DNA of 64,000 nt from Bordetella parapertussis (GTDB taxonomy: Bacteria > Pseudomonadota > Gammaproteobacteria > Burkholderiales > Burkholderiaceae_D), in NCBI GenBank assembly GCA_945866125.1, contig CAMBFZ010000002.1, forward strand, positions 91,277 through 155,276, written 5' to 3'. The notes beneath the pieces are model-generated. The model saw only the letters and a list, made by a program, of their open reading frames with translations, was not told where the DNA came from and searched no databases. Positions 1 through 7,254 of the stretch are shown piece by piece. The number at the start of each line of letters is the position of its first letter. Positions within the stretch are counted from its first letter, which is position 1. A program made the position numbers and the translations under genes.

Positions 1-342
1 CTCGCCGGGGATCGTGATCCGGCAGAGATATTGGCGTCGGTCAAAAACGGTCTCTATGCCAGCAATTTTGGTGGCGGTCAGGTCGACATCACGAATGGCA
101 AATTCGTTTTCTCGGCCAGCGAAGCGTGGATGATTGAAGACGGCAAACTTGCCTATCCGGTCAAAGGCGCGACCTTGGTCGGTAATGGCCCGGAGGTATT
201 GAATCGCGTCTCCATGATCGGTAACGATTTGAAGCTCGACCCCGGTGTTGGCGTATGCGGTAAAGAGGGGCAGAGTGTGCCGGTGGGAGTGGGTCAGCCA
301 ACCTTGCGCATTGAGGGTATGACAGTGGGCGGCACAGCGTAG
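1..342 (+). CDS. tldD: Metalloprotease TldD, C-terminal part (5' truncated by window)
   Basis: The frame is open from base 1, so the gene starts outside the window; 113 codons remain before TAG. The residues match the end of TldD-type (PmbA/TldD) proteases: VKNGLYASNFGGGQVDITNG, then FVFSASEAWMIEDGKL and a Gly-rich tail with GNGPEVLNRVSMIGND and GVGVCGKEGQSVPVGVGQPT. TldD with TldE/PmbA forms a cytoplasmic metalloprotease that degrades unfolded peptides and matures some ribosomal peptides. The HExxxH zinc motif would lie upstream and is not visible. Assignment to TldD rather than PmbA rests on the CGKEGQ-VPVGVGQPT tail. Confidence 0.88.
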   Translation, partial: LAGDRDPAEILASVKNGLYASNFGGGQVDITNGKFVFSASEAWMIEDGKLAYPVKGATLVGNGPEVLNRVSMIGNDLKLDPGVGVCGKEGQSVPVGVGQPTLRIEGMTVGGTA

Positions 343-438
343 TTATCAATTCACTATGGCGATCCGCGGGCGTGGCTTGCCAAACCCGCTGATTTATAGC
401 ACCATCGCATTTTCGCCTTTCACCAAATACACAAAATC
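343..438. other. tldD-aroG intergenic region, first part
   Basis: Non-coding. A weak inverted repeat (GCGGG at about 366 with CCCGC at about 385) lies just after tldD and could end its transcript. I cannot pick a convincing -35/-10 pair for the following leader, although a promoter for the leader and aroG should lie here. Confidence 0.4.
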
Positions 439-510
439 ATGGCTTGCCTGCGATTTTATTTTTATACGCACTTTAGCTATTCCAGCCTCACGGCGGTGGA
501 GAAGCGGTAA
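439..510 (+). CDS. Putative Phe/Tyr-rich leader peptide of aroG
   Basis: A 23-codon frame, ATG at 439 and TAA at 508, whose residues 6-14 read FYFYTHFSY: three Phe and three Tyr codons in nine. It ends 43 bases before an intrinsic terminator that precedes aroG, whose product makes the first intermediate on the way to Phe and Tyr. GGCGGT at 492-497, inside the last codons, is complementary to ACCGCC at 557-562, the left arm of the terminator, so it could form an antiterminator when a ribosome stalls on the Phe/Tyr codons. This is the classic attenuation layout. Weak point: there is no good Shine-Dalgarno sequence before the ATG. The role is inferred; the codons and pairing are seen directly. 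Confidence 0.65.
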   Translation: MACLRFYFYTHFSYSSLTAVEKR

Positions 511-552
511 GTTCACGTAAAAGTAAATTCAACGAGACAAACCGATATTCTT

Positions 553-580
553 AAAAACCGCCAGGGATGGCGGTTTTTTA
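553..580 (+). terminator. Intrinsic terminator / attenuator in aroG leader
   Basis: Perfect 10-bp stem AAAAACCGCC (553-562) with GGCGGTTTTT (569-578) around loop AGGGAT, followed by a long T-rich tract. It lies between the leader peptide and aroG on the same strand. Its left arm can pair alternatively with GGCGGT at 492-497. It could also simply terminate upstream transcription, but then aroG would need a promoter in the roughly 30 bases that remain. Confidence 0.75.
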
Positions 581-610
581 TTTTTTACGCAAACTGTTCC
601 TGGAGAAGCC

Positions 611-1678
611 ATGCCCCGCACCGATGACCTGAGGATTCGAGAATTGAAGGAACTGACACCGCCGTCGCATTTGATTCGCGAATTTCCATGCTCTGAGCAT
701 ATCTCGAGCGTGACCGCCAATGCGCGTACGGCCTTGCATCGCATTTTGCACGGACAGGATGACCGCATGATGGTCGTGATCGGCCCGTGCTCCATCCATG
801 ACACCAAGGCGGCGATGGAGTACGCGGGTCGCTTGGCAAAAGAGCGCGTCCGTTTTGCGGGTGATCTCGAAATCGTCATGCGCGTCTATTTCGAAAAGCC
901 CCGCACCACGGTGGGCTGGAAAGGCTTGATCAACGATCCCTTCCTCGACAATAGCTTTCGGATCAATGATGGGCTGCGCATTGCGCGTGAGCTGCTCATG
1001 AATATTAATGAGCTCGGTCTGCCTGCCGGCACCGAATTCCTTGACGTGATCAGTCCACAGTACATTGCCGACCTGATCAGCTGGGGCGCAATCGGTGCGC
1101 GCACAACCGAGTCGCAAGTTCATCGCGAATTGGCCTCGGGTCTGTCGTGCCCGGTCGGTTTCAAGAACGGCACCGATGGCAACATCAAGATCGCCGTGGA
1201 CGCGATCAAGGCTGCCTCGCAGCCGCATCACTTCCTGTCGGTCACCAAGGGTGGTCACTCGGCGATTGTGTCGACCAACGGCAATGAAGATTGCCACGTC
1301 ATCCTGCGCGGCGGCAAAGCCCCGAACTATGATGCAGCCAGCGTGGAAGCGGCGAGCAAGGATGTCGCCGCTGCCGGTCTGGCCGCACGCATCATGATCG
1401 ATGCGTCGCATGCCAACAGCTCGAAGAAGCCCGAGAATCAAGTACCGGTCTGCGCCGACATCGCCAACCAGGTTGCGGCCGGTGATGACCGTATCGTAGG
1501 CGTGATGGTGGAATCGCATCTGGTTGGCGGCCGTCAGGATCTGGTCGTTGGCAAAGAGCTGACCTATGGCCAGTCGGTCACGGATGGTTGCATTGATTGG
1601 GAAAGCAGCTTGCAAGTGCTCGAAGGTCTGGCTGCAGCGGTTCGGCAGCGGCGCCTGAAGAAGAGCGCTGAAGCGTAA
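611..1678 (+). CDS. aroG: 3-deoxy-7-phosphoheptulonate synthase (DAHP synthase), type I AroG
   Basis: 355 aa, the usual length for the AroF/G/H family. It condenses phosphoenolpyruvate and erythrose 4-phosphate, the entry step of the shikimate pathway. Family motifs are present: VIGPCSIHD near residue 57, YFEKPRTTVGWKGLINDP near 97, LPAGTEFLD near 140, GARTTESQVHRELASGLSCPVGFKNGTDG, and IMIDASHANSSKKP near 260. The start at 611 is supported by GGAG at 602. Which amino acid inhibits the enzyme cannot be settled from sequence alone; the Phe/Tyr leader upstream hints at Phe or Tyr control. A 417-aa frame on the opposite strand is a shadow. Confidence 0.95.
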   Translation: MPRTDDLRIRELKELTPPSHLIREFPCSEHISSVTANARTALHRILHGQDDRMMVVIGPCSIHDTKAAMEYAGRLAKERVRFAGDLEIVMRVYFEKPRTTVGWKGLINDPFLDNSFRINDGLRIARELLMNINELGLPAGTEFLDVISPQYIADLISWGAIGARTTESQVHRELASGLSCPVGFKNGTDGNIKIAVDAIKAASQPHHFLSVTKGGHSAIVSTNGNEDCHVILRGGKAPNYDAASVEAASKDVAAAGLAARIMIDASHANSSKKPENQVPVCADIANQVAAGDDRIVGVMVESHLVGGRQDLVVGKELTYGQSVTDGCIDWESSLQVLEGLAAAVRQRRLKKSAEA

Positions 1679-1700
1679 ATTTCTTTCAAGCTTCAAACCA

Positions 1701-1725
1701 AAAAACGCAGCGAGTCTGCGTTTTT
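1701..1725 (+). terminator. Intrinsic terminator after aroG
   Basis: AAAAACGCAG (1701-1710), loop CGAGT, CTGCGTTTTT (1716-1725), then TC. It begins 22 bases after the aroG stop. Confidence 0.85.
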
Positions 1726-1810
1726 TCTTGCCCAAAATTCTAAAGCTCGAGAATCCTAAAGCAGACATCGGAACTTTTTGTGTGAAATCAGTGCGCTTGC
1801 ACCTACTTAA

Positions 1811-1832
1811 AATGTTCAGTATATTGAACATT
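1811..1832. promoter_or_regulatory. Palindromic operator candidate before the AbiE-like antitoxin gene
   Basis: Perfect inverted repeat with arms AATGTTCA and TGAACATT around a 6-bp centre GTATAT. It ends 17 bases before the preferred start codon of the HTH gene. Position and symmetry fit a binding site for the dimeric XRE-type antitoxin (autoregulation). The binding is inferred. Confidence 0.6.
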
Positions 1833-1849
1833 AATACATGGAGGCTACA

Positions 1850-2335
1850 ATGAATATCCTCGATTTAGGACCATTGATTCGAACGCGCAGAGAGATGCTC
1901 GGACTTAGTCAGTTGCATCTTGCGAAACTATCTGGCTTGTCTCGAACCACAATAAACTGTCTTGAAAAAGGTGCTGTAGCTGATTTAGGTTTTAGCAAGG
2001 TAATGGTGCTGATGGAGATTGTAGGGTTACGGCTTGAGGCCAATCAACCAATCAGGTCAGGCAAAAAAGCGCTCGTCATGGCCAGCAGAACAGCGAGTGT
2101 CAGTTATCGGGAAAAATTGACCCCGAAGGAATTGAGCATTGCTTTGGCAACGGGATCAATCCCACCCAATAGAGTCGCGCATATGGCAACGCTGCTCGAT
2201 GAAGCGCCGGCTAGCGTGCTGGTCTCGGCAATCGAAGAGGCTGCGCTAGAAAGCAGTGTGCCGCCCAAGAAAATTTGGGGGCATATGAACCGGTGGGCAA
2301 AGGATTTTCATTCGCCAAGACGAGTATGGTCTTAA
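1850..2335 (+). CDS. XRE-family HTH protein, probable antitoxin of an AbiE-like pair
   Basis: 161 aa from the ATG at 1850. I prefer this over the in-frame ATG at 1838 because the GGAG at 1840-1843 is then an ideally spaced ribosome site. Residues about 8-62 form a Cro/CI-type helix-turn-helix (IRTRREMLGLSQLHLAKLSG, then LSRTTINCLEKG). The C-terminal half is helical and unplaced. The next gene, a nucleotidyltransferase, starts 3 bases after the stop. The pair is noticeably richer in A and T than its neighbours, consistent with horizontal acquisition. An HTH gene paired with an AbiEii-type protein is a known toxin-antitoxin arrangement; the antitoxin role is inferred from that. Confidence 0.7.
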   Translation: MNILDLGPLIRTRREMLGLSQLHLAKLSGLSRTTINCLEKGAVADLGFSKVMVLMEIVGLRLEANQPIRSGKKALVMASRTASVSYREKLTPKELSIALATGSIPPNRVAHMATLLDEAPASVLVSAIEEAALESSVPPKKIWGHMNRWAKDFHSPRRVWS

Positions 2336-2338
2336 TCC

Positions 2339-3001
2339 ATGAGTAAACCCCAACCTAAAAAACTACCAGATGGTCCGTGGACTGTTTTGCTTGATCATGC
2401 GTACAAGCTGATTGACGATTTTGAAAAACACGGCGGTCTTGCCAATCCTTTTTGGACGCTGGGGGGCGGAACAGTCTTGATGCTTCGTTACGAGCAAAGA
2501 CAGAGTAAAGATATTGATATATTCGTGCCGGATCCTCAATATTTTGGCTACGTTACGCCGAGGCTCAGTGATGCAGCAGCGGATATTTCTCATGACTATG
2601 TCGAAGCTGCTGGCTACGTAAAGCTAATACGGCGCGAAGGGGAAATTGATTTTTTGGCAGCGCCCAACTTGACGAAGAATCCATTTGAAATCTGGACTTT
2701 GCGCGGGAGAGCGGTGCGCGTTGAAACGGCTGCCGAGATTATCGCTAAAAAATTATGGCATCGAGGTGATATGGCAACAGCGCGGGATTTATTTGACCTT
2801 GCACTGGTTATTGAAAAAGACCCAGACGAGCTCAGACTGGCTGCACAATTTTTGATTCGTCATAGAGAAGAATTCATTGCGCAGATCACACAGAGAAAAG
2901 CATTATTTCAAATTCAATTTGAAGCAATCGATAAGCTGAAATATCAGCCTGAATTTGAAGATGCTTTTTCTTCAGCTAAGGATTTCCTACTGAGCTTGTG
3001 A
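2339..3001 (+). CDS. AbiEii/AbiGii-type nucleotidyltransferase, probable toxin
   Basis: 220 aa. Residues about 40-62 read LGGGTVLMLRYEQRQSKDID. This is the DNA-polymerase-beta-fold signature (GG-T-L-R...S.DID) of AbiEii/MenT nucleotidyltransferases, some of which add nucleotides to tRNA 3' ends and stop growth. A second Asp of the family is probably in GEIDFLAAP (about residue 101), and KLWHRGDMATARDLFDLA near 140 matches the helical second half. It starts 3 bases after the HTH gene and is probably co-translated with it. It could act in phage defence or plasmid-type maintenance; neither can be shown here. Confidence 0.75.
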   Translation: MSKPQPKKLPDGPWTVLLDHAYKLIDDFEKHGGLANPFWTLGGGTVLMLRYEQRQSKDIDIFVPDPQYFGYVTPRLSDAAADISHDYVEAAGYVKLIRREGEIDFLAAPNLTKNPFEIWTLRGRAVRVETAAEIIAKKLWHRGDMATARDLFDLALVIEKDPDELRLAAQFLIRHREEFIAQITQRKALFQIQFEAIDKLKYQPEFEDAFSSAKDFLLSL

Positions 3002-3075
3002 TGAAACATTCTGCGTATTTAACTCAGAATCAATTTTGCGCCCTGCAAGGGGAGCGCAGCGAAACCCACTAATAA

Positions 3076-3561
3076 TTAATCGCGGAAGTTATTGAATTCC
3101 AGCGGCAAGTCCGTCACTTCTTTGCGCAGCAGCGCCATCGTCGCCTGCAGATCGTCGCGCTTGGCGCCGGTCACGCGCAACGCGTCACCCTGAATGCTGG
3201 CTTGCACCTTGGTTTTACTGTCCTTGATGATGCGCTGGATTTTCTTCGCCGCTTCGGTCTCGATACCGTTCTTGATCTTGATGACTTGCTTGACCTTGTC
3301 GCCGCCGATTTTCTCGATCTTGCCAAGATCGAGAAAGCGTACATCCACATTGCGCTTGCTCATTTTTGTCGTTAACACGTCACGAACCTGGCTAAGCTGG
3401 AATTCGCTGTCGGCAAACGCGGTCAGCTCACGCTCTTTCTGTTCTACGCGGGCGTCACTGCCCTTGAAGTCAAAGCGGGTCGTGATTTCCTTGTTGCTCT
3501 GCTCGACCGCGTTTTTAACTTCAACCTGATTGGCTTCGGATACAACGTCAAATGATGGCAT
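3076..3561 (-). CDS. yajQ: YajQ-family nucleic-acid/nucleotide-binding protein
   Basis: 161 aa starting MPSFDVVSE, with AAGGAT as ribosome site upstream on this strand. A longer frame reaching back to 3645 overlaps the divergent murB start and lacks family similarity. Recognisable family segments are VKNAVEQSNKEITTRFDFKG, KIEKIGGDKVKQVI and a C-terminal LPLEFNNFRD. The fold is a tandem RNA-binding-like ferredoxin domain. Homologues bind tRNA/rRNA or nucleotides, and one Xanthomonas homologue is a cyclic di-GMP receptor. It is divergent from murB with an 86-base gap. Confidence 0.92.
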   Translation of the reverse strand: MPSFDVVSEANQVEVKNAVEQSNKEITTRFDFKGSDARVEQKERELTAFADSEFQLSQVRDVLTTKMSKRNVDVRFLDLGKIEKIGGDKVKQVIKIKNGIETEAAKKIQRIIKDSKTKVQASIQGDALRVTGAKRDDLQATMALLRKEVTDLPLEFNNFRD

Positions 3562-3647
3562 GGTGCTTATCCTTCTTATTACGGTTAAGCCTCGCATTTT
3601 AGCGGAAAAAAAGTGTGCCAACCCCCTGTAGGTATAATCCTGCACCT

Positions 3648-4670
3648 ATGACTGCACCGCTTGCCATTGCGAACGACCTATCGCTACGCGCCTTTAACAC
3701 CTTTGGCGTGGAGGCGCGTGCACGTGCCTATTTGCCGGTCTCTTCCATTGAAACATTGGCAGCAGTGCGTGCCGATGCGGTTCTTGCGGCCATGCCACGC
3801 CTGATTCTGGGGGGCGGCAGCAATCTGTTGTTGACGCAGGATGTGGACGCGCTGGTGCTGCATATGTGCAGCCGTGGCATCAAAGTGACCGGCGAGGATG
3901 ATGATCATATTTTTGTCTGTACACAGGCGGGTGAGAGCTGGCATGGTTTTGTGCAATGGACACTCGAGCAAGGCCTTGGCGGATTGGAAAACCTGTCGCT
4001 GATACCGGGTAGCGTCGGTGCCGCACCGATCCAGAATATCGGCGCCTATGGCAGCGAGATGGCGGAATGCTTTCATTCGCTGCAGGCGTTTGATTTTGAA
4101 ACGGGGGAACTGCTTACTCTTTCACGTGCCGATTGCGCATTTGGCTATCGCGACAGCATTTTTAAACATAGCCTGCGCGACCGTGCGGTGATTGTCGATG
4201 TGACCTTCGCCTTGCCTAAACAATGGAAGCCAAATCTGCGCTACGCTGAACTGGCACAGGAAGTCGCCGCGATCAGTGATCCGTCTGCAATGGATATCAG
4301 CGCGGCCGTCATCGCGATCCGTTCGCGCAAATTGCCGGATCCATCTGTGACCGGTAACGCCGGCAGCTTCTTCAAAAATCCGGTGGTCACAGCCGTGCAG
4401 CGTGATGCACTGGTGCAGAAGTATCCGCAACTAGTCAGCTACCCGCAGGCCGATGGCAGTGTCAAGCTGGCAGCCGGTTGGCTCATTGATCAATGCGGCT
4501 GGAAAGGTCGCTCGCTCGGCGCGGCAGGCGTGCATGAGCGGCAGGCGCTGGTGCTGGTGAATCGCGGTGGTGCGAGTGGGCAGGATATTTTGCAACTGGC
4601 AGAGCGCATCAAGGAAGATGTCGCTCTGCGCTTTGGCGTTAAACTCGAGATTGAGCCAGTGCTGATTTGA
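3648..4670 (+). CDS. murB: UDP-N-acetylenolpyruvoylglucosamine reductase
   Basis: 340 aa, a type I MurB. It reduces UDP-GlcNAc-enolpyruvate to UDP-MurNAc with NADPH and FAD in cytoplasmic peptidoglycan precursor synthesis. Seen are NTFGVEARA near the start, LGGGSNLLL (FAD/phosphate binding), GLENLSLIPGSVGAAPIQNI, YRDSIFKH, and the catalytic Ser in NAGSFFKNPV. The tail with AAGWLIDQCGWKG is also typical. I start at MTAPLAIAND because the upstream extension runs into the divergent yajQ promoter and is not conserved in character. The ribosome site is weak. Confidence 0.95.
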   Translation: MTAPLAIANDLSLRAFNTFGVEARARAYLPVSSIETLAAVRADAVLAAMPRLILGGGSNLLLTQDVDALVLHMCSRGIKVTGEDDDHIFVCTQAGESWHGFVQWTLEQGLGGLENLSLIPGSVGAAPIQNIGAYGSEMAECFHSLQAFDFETGELLTLSRADCAFGYRDSIFKHSLRDRAVIVDVTFALPKQWKPNLRYAELAQEVAAISDPSAMDISAAVIAIRSRKLPDPSVTGNAGSFFKNPVVTAVQRDALVQKYPQLVSYPQADGSVKLAAGWLIDQCGWKGRSLGAAGVHERQALVLVNRGGASGQDILQLAERIKEDVALRFGVKLEIEPVLI

Positions 4671-4675
4671 TATAA

Positions 4676-4705
4676 CGCCTGATCATGAATGATGTTCTTC
4701 AGGCG
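4676..4705. terminator. Possible hairpin between murB and the HigA-like gene
   Basis: CGCCTGA (4676-4682) and TCAGGCG (4699-4705) form a 7-bp stem between convergent genes, overlapping the last codons of the antitoxin gene. There is no clear T tract, so this is only a weak terminator candidate. Confidence 0.35.
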
Positions 4706-5009
4706 ATATCGACAGGCGCATCTTCAAGGTCTTCAAAACCGCGAGCAGGGTTTTGAGTGTCGGGTTACCATCGGCAGAGAGTGAGCGGTAAAGTGATTCG
4801 CGGCTGATGCCCGCTTCTGCCGCGACAGCCGCAAATCCACCGTAAGCTTCTACGATTGCCCGGATTGCAAGCAGACCAGTTGCGCGATCATGCGGATCAT
4901 CCAGTGATTCCATGGCTACTTTTAAATATGCCACAGCCAATTCGCGATCTGCGCGAAGCTCTTCGATTTCCCGCTCATCATGCGAGACCACACCAACCAG
5001 TTTTTTCAT
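4683..5009 (-). CDS. higA: HigA-type antitoxin (addiction-module antidote)
   Basis: 108 aa from MKKLVGVV. This start gives an ATGA overlap (5006-5009) with the upstream toxin and has AAGGAAAG as ribosome site. Residues about 55-100 hold a helix-turn-helix: FAAVAAEAGISRESLYRSLS followed by PTLKTLLAVLKTL, the signature of the probable-addiction-module antidote family. It should neutralise the toxin and repress the operon. The toxin-first gene order is usual for HigBA. The symbol is given by family resemblance only. Confidence 0.82.
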   Translation of the reverse strand: MKKLVGVVSHDEREIEELRADRELAVAYLKVAMESLDDPHDRATGLLAIRAIVEAYGGFAAVAAEAGISRESLYRSLSADGNPTLKTLLAVLKTLKMRLSISPEEHHS

Positions 5010-5329
5010 TGCTGTCTTTCCTTCCATTCTGTCCACATCGCTTTGGCTAAGCGTATGTCAGACTCTTGAGATCGTTTATCTCCGCCGCACAACAAGAGAA
5101 TGATGGCTTCACCATATCGACCACAATACACTCGATAGCCAGCACCAATGTGTATGCGCAGCTCCAATACCCCATTCCCAACAGGTTTGCAGTCTCCAAA
5201 GTTGCCAGCATTGAGCGCTTTTAGTCGCATTCGTATGCGTGCCAGAGCTAGTTTATCGGTGAGCGAAGTAATCCACTCACTTACTGGTTCAAGCCCGACC
5301 GAAGTCTTATAACGGACAATTTCAGGCAT
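5006..5329 (-). CDS. higB: HigB/RelE-like toxin (Gp49-like killer protein)
   Basis: 107 aa. The pattern LARIRMRLKALNAGNFGDCK, then VLELRIHIGAGYRVYCGRYG and ILLLCGGDKRSQESDIRLA, is that of the RelE-superfamily addiction-module killer protein family, usually ribosome-dependent mRNA endonucleases. It is the first gene of a two-gene operon with the antitoxin overlapping its stop. A palindrome and a promoter-like sequence lie just upstream. Confidence 0.85.
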   Translation of the reverse strand: MPEIVRYKTSVGLEPVSEWITSLTDKLALARIRMRLKALNAGNFGDCKPVGNGVLELRIHIGAGYRVYCGRYGEAIILLLCGGDKRSQESDIRLAKAMWTEWKERQQ

Positions 5330-5339
5330 GCGTATAGTT

Positions 5340-5370
5340 GTAGCTTAAAAGCTACCAGATAGTTAGTCAA
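5340..5370 (-). promoter_or_regulatory. Promoter and operator candidate of the higBA pair
   Basis: On the minus strand TTGACT (5370-5365) and TAAGCT (5347-5342) are 17 bp apart, a plausible sigma-70 promoter with a good -35 and a weak -10. The -10 lies inside the inverted repeat GTAGCTT-AA-AAGCTAC at 5340-5355, a natural antitoxin operator. The toxin start codon is 10 bases downstream of the palindrome. Confidence 0.5.
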
Positions 5371-5464
5371 GGGATTCTGTGACACAGCCACTGAGCTAGA
5401 ACAAGCTTGCTGCTGATATGCGCGCTGAAGGTAACAGCGGAAGATGGGGGAGTGAAGCGATATG

Positions 5465-5495
5465 CGCGGGATGCATGGGCTGCATGCCTCCCGCG
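5465..5495 (-). terminator. Hairpin downstream of ppnP
   Basis: CGCGGGA (5465-5471) pairs with TCCCGCG (5489-5495). After one mismatch, GCATG pairs with CATGC around a 5-base loop. It lies 25 bases past the ppnP stop on its strand. No T tract follows, so it may be an RNA-stabilising or factor-dependent end. Confidence 0.4.
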
Positions 5496-5519
5496 AATTA
5501 AAGAATGACTAAAGGCGTA

Positions 5520-5834
5520 TCAACCGAAGTGACAAACGTAATCCAGCGTTTCAATAGTTTCGATATCAAAGCTTGAATTGCCCGGCACGTTGAAGCTCTG
5601 GCCGCCTTCGTAGGTTTTCCATTCATCTTCGCCCTTGATGCGAATGCGGCATTTGCCTGCATTCAGCTCCATGATTTCCGGCGCACCGGTGTTGAAGACC
5701 AGCGTTGATGGAAAGATGACGCCGACGGATTTTTTTGTGCCATCGGCGAAGACGATGTTGTGCGACACGCATTTGCCATCGAAATACAGATTGGCTTTTT
5801 TGATGACGGAGACGTTGTCGAATTGTGTGGTCAT
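5520..5834 (-). CDS. ppnP: Pyrimidine/purine nucleoside phosphorylase PpnP (YaiE/DUF1255 family)
   Basis: 104 aa starting MTTQFDNVSVIKKANLYFDG. It is a small single-cupin protein with FADGTKKSVGVI, the strongly conserved NTGAPEIMELNAGKCRIRIKG and GGQSFNVPGNSSFDIE. Members split nucleosides with phosphate into base and ribose 1-phosphate. It lies downstream of argG on the same strand but is separated from it by a repeat element. Confidence 0.9.
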   Translation of the reverse strand: MTTQFDNVSVIKKANLYFDGKCVSHNIVFADGTKKSVGVIFPSTLVFNTGAPEIMELNAGKCRIRIKGEDEWKTYEGGQSFNVPGNSSFDIETIETLDYVCHFG

Positions 5835-5860
5835 GTGATGTCCTGGAAAGTCAAATTCGG

Positions 5861-5946
5861 AGGTCATCCCAGCGAAGGCTGGGATCCAGTGTCTTTCTTA
5901 GTGCACCTTGAAAGCCACTGGGCCCCAGCCTTCGCTAGGGCGACCT
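5861..5946. repeat. REP-like imperfect inverted repeat between argG and ppnP
   Basis: A 31-bp arm at 5861-5891 (contains CATCCCAGCGAAGGCTGGGA) and a reverse-complement arm at 5916-5946 differ at about five positions and flank a 24-base spacer. It is the dispersed intergenic type common in proteobacteria. It lies in the 3' UTR of argG and a related shorter hairpin follows orn. A T tract just beyond the right arm is oriented toward + strand reading. Confidence 0.65.
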
Positions 5947-5954
5947 TAGTTTTT

Positions 5955-7187
5955 TTACTGGCCGCGTTTGATACGCGCATTGGCCGCAATGCGCATGCGC
6001 AGGGCGTTGAGCTTGATGAAGCCGCCGGCATCAGCCTGATTGTAAGCGCCGCCATCTTCATCAAAGGTCGCAATGTTCATATCAAATAGCGAATCTGTTT
6101 TTGAATCGCGTGAGACCACGATCACATTGCCCTTATAGAGCTTGACCCGTACCCAGCCATTGACGCTATGCTGAGTATGATCAATCAGCGTCTGAATCGC
6201 GACGCGCTCCGGTGCCCACCAGTAGCCGTTGTAAATCATCGATGCATAACGCGGCATCAGATCGTCTTTCAAATGCGCGACTTCGCGGTCCAGTGTAATG
6301 GACTCGATCGCACGGTGCGCGCGCAACATAATGGTGCCGCCCGGGGTTTCATAGCAACCGCGCGATTTCATGCCGACGTAACGGTTTTCGACCAAATCCA
6401 GACGGCCAATACCATGCTTGCCACCCAAACGATTTAGCTCGGCCAGCACCGTTGCCGGCGACATGCGCTTGCCATTGAGTGCCACGATGTCGCCGCGTTC
6501 GTATTCGATATCAAGATATTCGGCGGCGTCGGGTGCGGCTTCGGGGCTGACGGTCCAGCGCCACATCGCTTCTTCGGCTTCGGCACTGGGATTTTCTAGA
6601 TGACGGCCTTCAAAGCTGATGTGCAGCAGGTTGGCATCCATGGAGTAGGGCGCGCCACCATTTTTGTGTTTCATGTCGATTTCGATGCCCGCATCAGCGG
6701 CGTATTGCAACAGCTTTTCGCGTGACAGCAAATCCCATTCGCGCCACGGTGCAATGATCTTCACGTTTGGCATCAAGGCATAGGCACCGAGTTCAAAACG
6801 TACCTGATCATTCCCTTTGCCGGTTGCGCCATGCGAGATCGCATCGGCACCGGTTTCGCGGGCAATTTCGATCAGGCGCTTGGCAATCAGCGGCCGCGCA
6901 ATGGAGGTGCCGAGCAAATATTCACCTTCGTAGACGGTGTTGGCGCGGAACATCGGGAAGACGAAATCGCGCACAAATTCTTCACGCACATCATCGATAA
7001 AAATATTTTCCGGCTTGATGCCGAATTTGATGGCCTTCGTGCGTGCCGGCTCCAACTCTTCGCCCTGACCGAGATCGGCGGTGAAGGTAACGATCTCGCA
7101 GTGATAATGGTCTTGCAGCCATTTGAGAATGACTGAGGTGTCCAGGCCGCCCGAATAGGCGAGGACAACTTTATTGATGTCGCTCAT
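5955..7187 (-). CDS. argG: Argininosuccinate synthase
   Basis: 410 aa starting MSDINKVVLAYSGGLDTSVI. It joins citrulline and aspartate with ATP, the penultimate step of arginine synthesis. The N-terminal PP-loop AYSGGLDTS, DLGQGEEL, SHGATGKGNDQVRFE and GRHLENPSAEAE are type motifs. The frame continues upstream to 7349 through a KDLT-like repeated stretch, but the ATG at 7187 has an AAGGAAAG ribosome site. It lies 67 bases downstream of argF and is probably co-transcribed with it. Confidence 0.95.
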   Translation of the reverse strand: MSDINKVVLAYSGGLDTSVILKWLQDHYHCEIVTFTADLGQGEELEPARTKAIKFGIKPENIFIDDVREEFVRDFVFPMFRANTVYEGEYLLGTSIARPLIAKRLIEIARETGADAISHGATGKGNDQVRFELGAYALMPNVKIIAPWREWDLLSREKLLQYAADAGIEIDMKHKNGGAPYSMDANLLHISFEGRHLENPSAEAEEAMWRWTVSPEAAPDAAEYLDIEYERGDIVALNGKRMSPATVLAELNRLGGKHGIGRLDLVENRYVGMKSRGCYETPGGTIMLRAHRAIESITLDREVAHLKDDLMPRYASMIYNGYWWAPERVAIQTLIDHTQHSVNGWVRVKLYKGNVIVVSRDSKTDSLFDMNIATFDEDGGAYNQADAGGFIKLNALRMRIAANARIKRGQ

Positions 7188-7199
7188 GCTCTTGCTTTC

Positions 7200-7250
7200 C
7201 TTTAGGTCTTCAGTGAGGTCTTTGGTGAGGTCTTTGTTGATGTCTTCAGT
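7200..7250 (-). repeat. Short tandem repeat in argF-argG spacer
   Basis: About four degenerate 12-bp units (type GACCTCACCAAA on the minus strand) fill the gap between argF and argG. Read in the argG frame they encode DINKDLTKDLTEDLKE. They precede the preferred argG start, so they are probably untranslated spacer, unless argG starts further upstream. Confidence 0.45.
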
Positions 7251-7254
7251 ACGT

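Noticed and set aside
578..1831. 417-aa minus-strand frame over aroG
   Set aside because: Antisense to a clear DAHP synthase; no family resemblance and no ribosome site.
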